From Poronia punctata (lineage: Eukaryota; Ascomycota; Sordariomycetes; Xylariales; Xylariaceae), in contig MU401460.1 of the NCBI GenBank assembly GCA_022579005.1, positions 59,396 through 123,395 on the forward strand: a stretch of 64,000 nucleotides of DNA, written 5' to 3'. Below, in pieces: positions 48,801 to 59,380 of the stretch (its first letter is position 1; every line of letters starts with the position of its first letter). The notes under the pieces are model-generated. The model was not told where the DNA came from. It made no database searches and worked only from the letters and a program-made list of their open reading frames with translations. The position numbers were made by a program, and so were the translations under genes.

Positions 48801-49232
48801 TTCTTCGGGCATATACCGCAACCAATGCACAAAGTTTCGGAAATGAAAGCGAGGCGAGATTCGGGCGTCACTTCAATGCAAAGCTTTCCTGTACGGACCA
48901 CCTATGTGTGTCCGTCGTCAGCACCAGGTCGACATCTCAAAAGCAGAAGACGGGCGACTCCTTACAGGGCACGATTTCTTGCACTCCTGGCGACATTCTT
49001 TAGACCGGGTGTTAGTTACGGATATCACTCTAAGCCCGGGGAAGGGGTGTTCATACTTTTAGGTTTGCACTACGAGAAAGAAACCAAGTATTAGAAACAC
49101 AATCCTCAACGGCGTGGGAAGAGGACCATACCTTGTCCTCGCTGATGATCGCGATACTAAACGGAAACTTTAGTACATCATGCCAAACAAACAACATATA
49201 TTATTTACCTACCGGGTTAGTCTAGACGCCAT
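45819..49232 (-). CDS. rli1: ABCE1/Rli1 iron-sulfur ABC ATPase, 21 exons
   Basis: Exons in transcript order: 49232-49213, 49156-49132, 49069-49057, 48997-48966, 48901-48532, 48475-48424, 48375-48290, 48233-48189, 48135-48101, 48002-47962, 47892-47859, 47702-47391, 47229-47145, 46990-46868, 46718-46612, 46552-46533, 46476-46382, 46326-46289, 46227-46176, 46110-45905, 45848-45819. They sum to 1,821 bp, giving 606 residues (yeast Rli1 is 608). Cys16/21/25/29 and Cys55/58/61/65 form the two 4Fe-4S sites. NBD1 has GTNGIGKST (Lys116), LSGGELQRF and [11 protein letters not shown]2 has GENGTGKTS, LSGGELQRV and DEPSAYLD. The chain ends [10 protein letters not shown]. Rli1 splits ribosomes after termination in the cytosol and is essential in yeast. 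One intron is GC-AG (46611-46553) and two exons are 20 nt or less inside the gene body. Exon calls rest on strict homology and frame. Confidence 0.93.
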
Positions 49233-51124
49233 AGCTTCGAGAGAACGCAGCAAAGGCGTATAAATTGTCCTTCAGCGAGCGGAAGTCAAAGTTCAAGGCA
49301 AGACCAACGTATAGTGCTTGGTAGATGGAGTCCTGTTCGGGTCTGGACGATAGCGATCGCACAAGTGGTCGTGTCCAGAGATGGATTTGATTGCGGAATT
49401 CGACATGGAGGGGTAGAGCAAGAATAAAGCCGGGCTTGTGGTGGGGTTAGTATACCTACCAATATGCCTGGCGTAGTACCTACTGCTGTATAACCCGTCC
49501 CGTGCCCGTAATACCAATTGTGCGGCAAAACAAAAAAAATGACAGTGCCCTGAGCAATTATCATCGTTCTGATTGGTCGATTTTATACCCAGCTAGCACT
49601 GAATCGGAGCAGTGGGATAGGCTTGACTTGGCTGGAGAGGGCAAGGGGGTGTGTGTATGGACTTGCCAGGGAGTGATCATATAAATTTACTCTATCAGAT
49701 GTACTCAGTAGGCCAGGTTACATATTGTAAAGTGCACCACGTAGACACTGGAATACCTACAAGATATAGCCATACAGTGATTTACCAAACCAAAGATCTA
49801 AATTATTGCAGTGCTCTTTTTAATAACTATTGCTGGTGTATTAGCCAACGTAGCTTTACGTTTTAGATTGTGGTATTGTACAATTTAAAGGCACCTACAT
49901 TTTCGAGGGCGGCATACTTTCTGTAAACCTACCGCAAGATACCACTTGCTATTTTCTGATTGGCAGCAATCGCCGTGAGTACCATAATCAAGTTTAAGTA
50001 TGAGATCCTCTGCTAGACATATTTGCTGATTGTCATGTTCTGGCTAGGATATGCTGAGTATCTGGAAATGCCTATGCCACTGGTACCCCAAGGATGACTT
50101 GCAAAAGTAGAAGAATAGTTGTGACTCAAAATGACTTTAATCCTTTTACAGCTTGTATCTACTAGAGAACGTGATAGGACAATAGGTACCTCACGTACAT
50201 TCATGTATGTTTGTTGGTATCCCATAGTTGTACCTACCTACATTTATTGATGAGAGTTTATTGATATACCTACGTGTAGATACTTATTACAGGTACCTAG
50301 GTGTGTAGGTGTGCTGTAGCGGCACAGTGAGTTACGGTTGGTGTACCTGTGCAGGTACAGTCATGTACCTACTGTGTCACCGGTGTAGGCTCACTGTCTG
50401 AGTGGATCAGCAAATGGTCGTGATTGACTAGACCTATTTAGAAGGAATTTTACTGGGACCACTTTCTGGCCAAGCAGGTGTTCCCTTCCGCTCTTCCACT
50501 TCATCAATTATTCCACACAGCATTCCCAAACCACCACCACTACTACACCCCCATCCACGCACCACCTGGGCCCATCATTCCGTGATATCACCAGGGCGGT
50601 AAGACATAAACTGGTTTATTCTATCTTTTAGTTGTCGTTCGATATTCTTGATGACTTGTAAGTGCCTCTCTCTGCCCTCCTACGCCCTCTTATGTTGTTT
50701 GTTGTGGTGTCTTGTACAAGGCTGGTTCAACTTTTACTACCGCGTCCTGGTCAAATCCATCCGCTCAACTGTCTCATGTGACCCTGTCATCTATTCGTTT
50801 ACTGTATATAGCTTCTTCGGATGTCAACTGGTAGATGGAACTGCTCGGTTTTGATGCTTCTGACGCGTCAAAATCGCGCCCTGTATCCTGTCTCGAGGAC
50901 TCCGATGTCAATTCCTGTCCATCACCCATCAGCCTTGCGTCCATCCAAGCATCATCCAAAATGCGCCGGCTGGTCTCCTGAGCTTGATCTTGATTTGTTT
51001 TCTAAGTTACTGTTGCCATAAGCGTCGCTGGTCTCTATACTACACGTCAACATAATGTGTGCACCTTACCATGGATTATTCATCTACTAACCGACCGTAG
51101 GAGTTCGTCGTATCAAGTGTCAAT
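49233..51124. promoter_or_regulatory. Divergent region between rli1 and chd1
   Basis: About 1.9 kb between divergent start codons. The rli1 side (49233-49560) and chd1 side (50400-51124) probably hold promoters and 5' UTRs. TAGGTACC-type words cluster at 50185-50380. No protein-coding frame is supported. Confidence 0.45.
50658..51100 (+). other. Possible 5' UTR intron of chd1
   Basis: A consensus donor GTAAGT at 50658 and a strong branch/acceptor pair (CTACTAAC.. GACCGTAG, ending 51100) bracket a segment that ends 24 bp before the chd1 ATG. Another donor candidate, GTAAGA, lies at 50599. No coding evidence can test it; the acceptor looks better than chance. Confidence 0.35.
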
Positions 51125-54100
51125 ATGTCGAGCTCTCCCGAGTCAGCTTCTGGCGATCCGGGTGCGTCGTCGGCGGCTTCCACCAATGGTGACGTTGTGT
51201 TACATGAACGAGCCAGCGAAAGCGATCTGTCCGAAGTAAACGAGGCTACCACTCGTCGTGCCCGTAATTCCGCGTCCCCGTCCCCGGCGAATCGCCAATC
51301 TTCTGAGGATGTCGAAATGGAGCACGATATGAACGACCCTGCCGAGTCCAGTGAGGAAGAAGCTCAAGCCTCCGACGATGCCGACTTCGATATGGAAGAA
51401 AGCCCGGCATCACCGCAGAGTGATGACCACGATGAGCGGTCGACGTCCCACGAATCTCGTCGCGCCCCTAAGCGGAAAGCCGGGGTTGAAGAGGACGACT
51501 ATATCCGCGAGAACCCAGAATTATACGGGTTGAGGAGAAGTGTATGCCGTATAGCTTCCTTGGAGAGACAGAATGTTGGCTAATAGTACTTGATAGTCTC
51601 GTCCAACAAAACAACCAAGAGTTGTAAGTCATTGTCTCCCACTCGCAAATTGTAATCATGATCTTCTAACACCCTGACAGGTGGACTCGGAGGATGAAGA
51701 GGATTCATATTCCGACGTGGCCCCGACGAACAGACGCACCAAGAAGTTGAGGACCGAGCAAGTCTCGCGACAGTGTAAGGTGTCCTATGTTCTACATGAT
51801 TGCTTCATCGACTAATTGATTCTTGTACAGCCTCCAAACGAGGAACCCCGGCGCGGCAATCGGCGGCGGAAGACTCGGACGTTGACACCTACGGAGGTGC
51901 TAAGGCTCGGCTGCTCATTAAAAAGGCCCGTCGTCAGCAAAGCCAAGCTCAGAACACGATATATGCGGAAAAGCGATGGTCCAACCGTCGAGCTGCGCAA
52001 ACGGTACAGACATACGAAGAGAGCGATATAGACGAAGAGGACGAGGCCGACCTCACACCAAACCCTTGGCAGGCAGGTGACTTCAGTGCCGAAGACCAAG
52101 ACTACATTGAGAAGGTCGTCGGTCACCGCCTCAGGGAGGGTCACGAATTGACGCCCGAGACCACAAGCCACGACTTCGAGTATAATATAAAGTGGCAGGG
52201 GAAGTCGTATCTTCATAATACCTGGGACACCCTCGAAGTCCTGCGGGGTTACCGTGGTATTCGCAAGCTGGACAATTACTACAAAAGGACCGTGGAGTAC
52301 GAGATGGAGCTCAAATTTGCCGGCGACGATATACCACCGGAGACACGCGAACAATATATGCTTGACAAAGAAAGAGACCAAGATGCCTTGGCGGATTACA
52401 CCAAAGTTGAGCGTGTTGTTGCCCAGCGTAGTGGCGAGGATGGGCGAGAATATTATATCAAGTGGAAAGGGCTCACTTACGAGCACTCGACATGGGAACT
52501 TGCCTCGACAATAAATTCGCTTGATAAGGACAAGGTCGATCAGTTCCTTAACAGAAGTACCCGGTCTTGGGTCTCGGACAAGACCGAGTCCAACTTGGCT
52601 ACTCGGTCCAAGTTCCTCAAGCTAGAGAAGCAGCCTGCCTATATCCAAGGTGGTGAGCTTCGAAACTTCCAGCTCACAGGCTTAAACTTCTTGGCCTTGA
52701 ACTGGTGTCGAGGGAACAATGTCATCCTGGCCGACGAAATGGGGCTGGGAAAGACTGTCCAGACTGTCGCCTTCTTAAGCTGGCTGCGCAACGAACGCAG
52801 ACAGGAAGGCCCCTTTTTGGTGGTAGCACCCTTAAGTGTCATACCAGCCTGGTGCGATACCTTTAACTTGTGGTCTCCGGATCTTAATTATATTGTGTAT
52901 TTGGGCAACGCCGAGGCTCGGAACACGATCAGGGAACACGAGCTTCTGCAGAACGGGAACCCCAAGAAGCACAAGTTCAATGTTCTCGTCACGTCCTACG
53001 AATACATCTTGATGGATGCCGAGTTCCTAAGATCCATAAAGTGGCAAGCACTTGCCGTTGACGAGGCTCATCGGTTGAAGAACAAGGAAGCAAAATTGTA
53101 TGCCGAGCTGATGAGCTTTGGAGCCCCCGCCAAAGTTTTGATCACGGGCACTCCGATCCAGAACAACCTCGCAGAGCTGTCCTCGCTGCTTGATTTTCTC
53201 AACCCCGGCAAAGTACGGATTGACGAAGACCTGGAGACTTTGGCTGGTGCGGATGCTCAGGCAAAGCTTCAGGACCTTCATGCGGCCATTGCCCCGTTCA
53301 TTCTACGACGGACAAAAGAAACCGTCGAGTCTGACTTGCCGCCCAAGACGGAAAAGATTATCCGGATCGAGCTCTCCGACGTCCAGCTCGAGTATTATAA
53401 AAATATCCTCACGAGGAACTACGCCGCTCTCAACGCCCACAATACGGGCCAAAAGTCCTCCCTTTTGAATATCGTCATGGAGCTCAAGAAAGTCAGTAAT
53501 CATCCATACATGTTTCCGGGCGCGGAGGAGAAAGTGCTGGCTGGAAGCACGCGTCGTGAGGACCAGATCAAGGGACTCATTGCCAGTAGCGGCAAAATGA
53601 TGCTTCTGGATCCGCTTCTGGCTAAACTCAAGAGAGACAACCATCGGGTCTTGATATTCAGCCAGATGGTCAAAGTTCTTGACATCCTCGGCGACTATCT
53701 ACGGCTGCGCGGCTACCAGTTCCAGCGTCTTGATGGCACCATTGCAGCTGGGCCCAGACGGCTGGCTATCAACCACTTCAATGCCGAAGACAGCCAAGAT
53801 TTTTGCTTCCTTCTTTCCACTCGCGCTGGTGGTCTGGGGATCAACTTGATGACAGCCGACACTGTCATTATATTCGACTCAGATTGGAATCCGCAGGCGG
53901 ATCTTCAGGCCATGGCACGAGCTCATCGAATCGGACAGAAGAAGCCCGTTACTGTTTACCGCCTTGTTTCGAAAGAAACTATAGAAGAAGAAGTTCTTGA
54001 GCGTGCTCGCAACAAGCTTCTGTTGGAATACCTGGCCATCCAAGCTGGTGTCACCGATGATGGCAAAGCCTTTAAGGAGGAGTTTAGACAGAAAGGTGTC

Positions 54101-56130
54101 AGGATAGACGAAGCCAAGTCAGCCGACGACATTCAGTGGGTTCTCAAGATGCGGTCTCAGAAGATGTTTGAACAATCTGGGAACCAGGAAAAGCTCGAAC
54201 AACTTGATATCGACTCTATCCTTGAGAATGCAGAAGTCACCAAAACAAAGGTTGACGACAAAATGAACCTCAGCACCGGTGGCATTGACTGGGATAATTT
54301 TATGCAGTATACCGATGTTAAGGTGGACGATTTGGCCCTTGATTGGGACCAAATTATCCCGGCAGAAGAATTGGAGGCTATCAAGAGCGAGGAGGAACAG
54401 AAGAAGGCCGACGACTATCTTGCACGGGAACTGGAAGCGAGCGCACCTCGCCGCGCGGCTCTGAAGAATTCGAGAACTAATGGTGATACGGAACGAGCAG
54501 AGCGGATCGCGAAAAAGCGGGAACGCGAGCAACTCAAACAGGAGCGCCTCGAGGAGCAGCGGGCGTTGCTTTCCGATCCCCGAAGACCTCTCAACGAGAA
54601 AGAGAAGCGCAATCTGATCAGGGCGTTCATGCGTTATGGTTTCATGGAGGATCGTCCAGACGAGCTGCTGCGTGACGCCCGCCTAAGCGACCGTGATAGA
54701 GACTTTGTCAATGATGTTATCAGAGACATTGTCGCCGCTGCTCGAGAAGCTATGGACAGAAACATGAGCGAGATCCGACAACATGAGAAAGCGGCACAAA
54801 AGAAGATGACAAAGAAGGACATCAAAGCGGTCATGTTTGACTATAACGAAGTAAAGAAGATCAATGCCGAAACTATCTTGGAACGGCCGCCACAACTTCG
54901 GCTCCTGCGGAAAATCATCACTGAGCACGGCGACATTCGGACTTTCGAGCTACCGGAGGCAACCAAAACGGCGCATTATAGCTGCGAGTGGGGCGTCCGA
55001 GAGGATGGGATGCTCCTCGTTGGTATCGATCGCTACGGGTTTGGTGCCTGGACGCAGATTCGTGACGATCGAGAACTCGGCATGCAGGATAAATTCTTTC
55101 TAGAGGAGCACCGGATCGAGAAGAAGCAGGAACGTGAGCATGGTGAGGTTAAGGGAGCCAAAGCTCCCGGGGCTGTCCATTTGGTGCGCCGTGCAGAATA
55201 TTTGCTATCGGTGCTCATGGCCATCCATTCGGACGACGTGAATGTCCAGAGAGCTGTCGAGAACCATCATCGGAACAACAAAAAGTCTGCCATTGGCATG
55301 AATGGCCATCGTCGAGCCGAAAAGGGGAGCTCTGTGTCGGCGTCGCCGGCCCCTCAGGGTTCTAAGAGGGCACCGCACCGCGACAGGGACCGAGATAGGG
55401 AGCACGATGTCTCTTATAGTCGTGATCACCACCGGTCTAGAAGCAGTCTTGGGGACAGTACATTGCGACCAGACGCCAAGAGGAAGTATAGTGGTGAGAT
55501 GGACGAGAGACGTCAATCCAAGCATCGCCGTGTCGAAGAACACCGCCGGTCCGACGCCGAGGAATACCGCCGGAATGATGTCAGCCACTATGATGACGAA
55601 GACGACGAGGAAAGGCGAGACGCACCCGTCATCCAGACCCTCATGCAACCAGTTTGGAATCATGTTGAGAGGGTCGAGGCCTGTACGAAAGCTAATATTC
55701 CCGTTGCCAAAACAAGAGCCAAGGTCCTCAAGGGTGAGGTCACCGCGATTGGCGACTTCATCGAGGGCCTCAAGCGAACGTCGGGTTTACCCGGAAAGCA
55801 GTGGGAAGAACTGAAACCAAAGTTATGGTGGGTGCATTTATAACTATTGTTTGTTTTGACCTCTGTGCTAACACATTTTCTAGGAAATTCATTTCCAAAC
55901 GAATACCTGCTTCCGAGAAACCTGCCAACAAGCCCGAGAAGGAAGGGGACAAATCGCCTCCAGGAAAGCCGGCGTCATCAGGCGGAATGACGGGCCCGAG
56001 ATTGGCTGCCTTGTATCAACAGCTCAAGCAGCAAGCGGGGACGACGGGGGAGAAGAAGAACGGGGACAACTCGAAGACAAAGAGTTCGACCTCGACTATC
56101 GCCAACGGCGGTTCCTCTCATGGAAAATGA
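51125..56130 (+). CDS. chd1: CHD1-type chromatin remodelling ATPase
   Basis: Five exons (51125-51541, 51597-51623, 51681-51774, 51831-55827, 55884-56130) give 1,593 residues. Introns are 55-57 bp. The 27-nt exon 2 (SRPTKQPRV) is inferred because it restores the homologous ELYGLRRSSRPT..VDSEDEE stretch. The N-terminus is acidic and disordered. Tandem chromodomains lie at about residues 274-425 (EYNIKWQGKSYLHNTW and EYYIKWKGLTYEHSTWE). The SNF2 ATPase has DEMGLGKT at about 481 and DEAH at about 590. Helicase C begins near 785 (RVLIFSQMVKVLDIL) and includes STRAGGLGINL and RAHRIGQ. A SANT/SLIDE-like region and the C-terminal CHD1 helical domain (WNHVERVEACTKANIP at about 1450, completed across intron 4 by LWKFISKRI) follow. 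CHD1 spaces nucleosomes on transcribed genes in the nucleus. All key motifs are intact. Confidence 0.95.
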
Positions 56131-57549
56131 CCGGAATCGACCCTTTCCTAATTGATCTGTACACGGTCTGCTTGGAATGTCCAACGTTGTATGGCTTCCC
56201 TATACCGGCTTCTTTTATAGTGCATGGAACGGAGTTTAAGGCGTGGCATCATAGAGCACAAGATGTCCTGAGCGTCTCGAGATACATCATACCCGGTAAA
56301 AGGCATTCTGCGTTATAGGGTCACTGGAGTTAATATGGTCATATGGCCGAACAAAACCGGTCTTTGTTTTTAGCAAACGCTGTTTGTTGCTGCTGCCGCC
56401 TGGTCTTTGCCGGCTGTTGGCATGAATGTGCAAAAAAGGGAAGACAAAAACATATCAGCGTTATATGGTTTTGCAAGCGTGGAGAAGCTTACAGAGCAGG
56501 CAGCGGTTATTTGTTAGGCTCGTGGAGGAAACGGGTGCGAAGCCCTGAGCTAGGGGCATACCTCCCAGTCATGTATACTGGTCAATTACTTGTTAGCAGG
56601 CATTTGATGGACATGATTTCGGAAAAGGCGGTGTTCTTTGGTAGTTAGTTCACTGTCGATTGCTATCCCGTAGTCTATCGAGCAAAGAAAGAGAATATGA
56701 AGAGAAACAATAGTTCAACTACCTAGGCATCTATCATGGCAGAAGCTGTGATGATCTCTATCTTGTATGATTTGTCCCTTATCCTGTGACCTCTGTGTTC
56801 TCACCTCACGTGATCAGTAGTTGGAACCTAACAAGTTGGGGACACTCGTGTAGACTCCTGTAGAGGCACTTTTTCCAGAGGCTTTCACGGGGTAATATTG
56901 TTCCATTCCAGTGGGCAACAAGCCCTCTTCTAGTAGCCTCAGGCGATATCTAGGCACCTAACCTAACCTAACCTAACCTAGGTTTGAGGAAGAGAAAGAG
57001 GGATATTTATCGTTGAATACCTAATATCGATGTTTTGTCAGGTAAGTAGGTAGTAGTGATGATGGTTCGTCTATCTATTTATTCCTGTCTATCGAAAACC
57101 TATTTGCCTAGCCCGCATGAGCCGAAAATTTTGTACAGGGGTATATGTGAGAAACACTCTCTCGCTAAGCCCCAAAGCTTGGTGGGGAAAAGAATCCGGG
57201 ATATCTCCATCTTCTCGCCCTCCTCAAGCCTGTTATAAAGGACGTGAAAACGCAACGCGATATTAGGAAATACTAATGCCAGACTACCTCCCGCTGACGC
57301 CTTGCGGATGTGATGGACGCCATCTCCCAATTCCCTTGTGTGGATGCAACATTGGCTGCCTCCCACTTCCCTAGGACCTGATGCCCAAGAAGATTGAAAA
57401 CCAACCCTCGGCCAGAAATAGCAGATCTGCTCGCTCTTGATGAACTCGAGATTGCGCTTCAAATACAACGCCCCAAAGTGAAATTATCTTCATCGGAATA
57501 AAAGGTTTGTGCGGCCCTACAATAGGGGCGGCTGCTCGGACGGCTTAGG
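56131..57549. other. Convergent intergenic region between chd1 and the sirtuin
   Basis: 3' UTRs of both genes and no supported frame. A (CCTAA)4-CCTAGG tract lies at 56957-56982, and TAGGTAGTAG words follow at about 57042-57056. Confidence 0.5.
56957..56982. repeat. (CCTAA)4 pentamer tract
   Basis: Four perfect CCTAA units followed by CCTAGG. It differs from the usual fungal telomere unit CCCTAA and is interstitial. Confidence 0.85.
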
Positions 57550-59380
57550 TTACCGGGGGCGAAGAGAAAAGTCGCTCATAAGGACATCTCTCGCCGTCCT
57601 CAGGGGATTGCCATCTTGTTCAAGCGCACGTTTAGTCGCTACCTTTGTAGTCGCCGCCAACGTTGACTTGGTAGTCTTGAATGCTGTGTCAATGGTCGCT
57701 TTGGGTCGCGGTGTAGGTTTCTTGACCTGTTTTGGTCTCAGTTTAGACGGCTTCTTGGATGCTTCTTCTGCCAGAGTCGAAGTGACCTTGGCGCCACGCA
57801 AAGGAAAAGCAAGTCTGGTCTGGTCCGATTTGGCTGTGGGCTTTGTCGGTAGAGCGACCCGTGGTTTGGGGCTGGCAGAAGGTGTTCGGATACCTTGGAT
57901 CCGTTCAAATGACTGCAGCTTAGCCTCCATGGACGACACGGCGGGCGTGTCCTGTTCGTCGGATGTAGATTCTCGTGATAACCCACTGCGGATTTCCACC
58001 TCCAATTTGACATGTCGAACAGAACTCTCGTATTTGGCCTCGTCTACCAAGATCTCGGCGTCCTGGTCGATACTCTCGTCGTAGCGGGGAAGATGAACAA
58101 GCGAGGCAACATCATCACTTTTGCCCCGGACAACCAAGTCCCAGCAGTTTTTGAGATCTGCCCCACTGGGTTCCGGGTCAAGGTTAATCCACGCAGTAAT
58201 ACCATCACGGCGTTCCCTCGTCACCTTGCACATGTCCTTCACCATATTCCGGACACCAGGGATCTTCATGCTGGTACCGACGACGACGACAGCATCGGGC
58301 CGCGCTCGCAAATCGGCACGAAAGACGTTGGCAATAGCCTCTTCATCCGGGTTGTATTCGTTGTATAACACCATCCTCGGCCGGAGCCTCCCGATCCCGT
58401 GGCTTCGCTTTCCCGCATGTGAGGTCCGCACATTATCAGTCTCTTCGCAGCCCTTACATAACGGGGCTTGTGGTCCGTCAAAGAGCGAAGCGTCGAACTG
58501 GCTGATCTCATTGCACTTGGAGCATACCATCTTCTCGAGGCCGCCATGGAGCTGTATTGTACGAGGCCAGGGGCCTTTGGTTTGAAGAGGAACGGCCGTC
58601 TCCAGCGGCTCCATGGAAGCATCTAGCCCATCGACATTTTGAGTGTAGAGTCGAAGCAGGCGTCCTTCTTTGGAAAGCGAGGCAAGGAGATGATGGAAAG
58701 ATGTGGGTTTTGCGTCCTTCACCAACCGGGACAAGCTGCGAACCATGGTGTGGAAATACGACGTGGTGGCGTTGTGCTTATACACAGAGGCGTCGAAAAG
58801 ATGCTTGCCCGAGCCCTTCAGCCCATGTTCCTTGGGGAGAGTAGCGAACAAGCCCGAGGCCGACCGAAAATCGGGAACTAGAGACGGTCAGTTGATCTCT
58901 ACTTGCATCAGGGGAAGGGCCGTCCAAGCCATGGGCTGGGGAAGGAGAGGAATTGAACATACTTCCAGCAGATACGGATATGCCCGCACCCGCGATGACC
59001 ACAATCTTCTTCTTTTTGCGAAGGGCATGCATCAGCTGTTCCAGCAATTCGCCATCTCGTTCACTCTGCTCCGAAGCAGCGCTGAGATCCAGGTATTGGG
59101 TGGTCCTCGGCTTGCGCTCGATACGTCGCCGCTTGGGCGGGGGTGCGCCATCTGGACTGACGTGGATCTCCATCTCGGGCGGGTCGGAAGGTTTCATAGG
59201 AGACATGCCTCCAGAATCTCTTGAGGAGGGAGGTGGAGAGGGCAATCTATCCGAGCGGTAGGCCATGGTGGCGCGAGGGGAGATGCTTGGCGATCTTGTA
59301 AGAACAGATAAGGGGGATGACGGAGCATCAGACGAAGGAGGATCTGTCAAATCTGACGTTGATGACGGAGTCTTGACCAT
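57550..59380 (-). CDS. hst4: HST3/HST4-type NAD-dependent histone deacetylase (sirtuin)
   Basis: Exon 1 is 59380-58963 and exon 2 is 58877-57550. The 85-bp intron (GTATGT..CTCTAG) gives 581 residues. The splice rebuilds the NAD-binding motif GAGISVSAGIPDFRSASGLF at about residues 130-150. Further sirtuin landmarks are YTQNVDGLD (about 217-225), the catalytic His in TIQLHGGLEK (about 250), a zinc site of two CxxC pairs (about 258/261 and 280/283), RPRMVLYNEYNPDE and VVVVGTSMKIPGVRNMV. The KHLFDASVYK block and the long basic C-terminal tail fit the class Ib Hst3/Hst4 group, whose yeast members remove acetyl from histone H3 lysine 56 in the nucleus. Choice between HST3 and HST4 orthology cannot be made by eye. 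The N-terminal ~90 residues are Ser/Pro-rich with a basic KRRRIERK stretch. It is divergent from med16. Confidence 0.9.

Noticed and set aside
51812..52486. 224-codon minus-strand frame opposite chd1
   Set aside because: An antisense shadow of the strongly supported chd1 chromodomain exon.
57509..58084. 191-codon plus-strand frame opposite the sirtuin
   Set aside because: Antisense shadow of the sirtuin's C-terminal exon.
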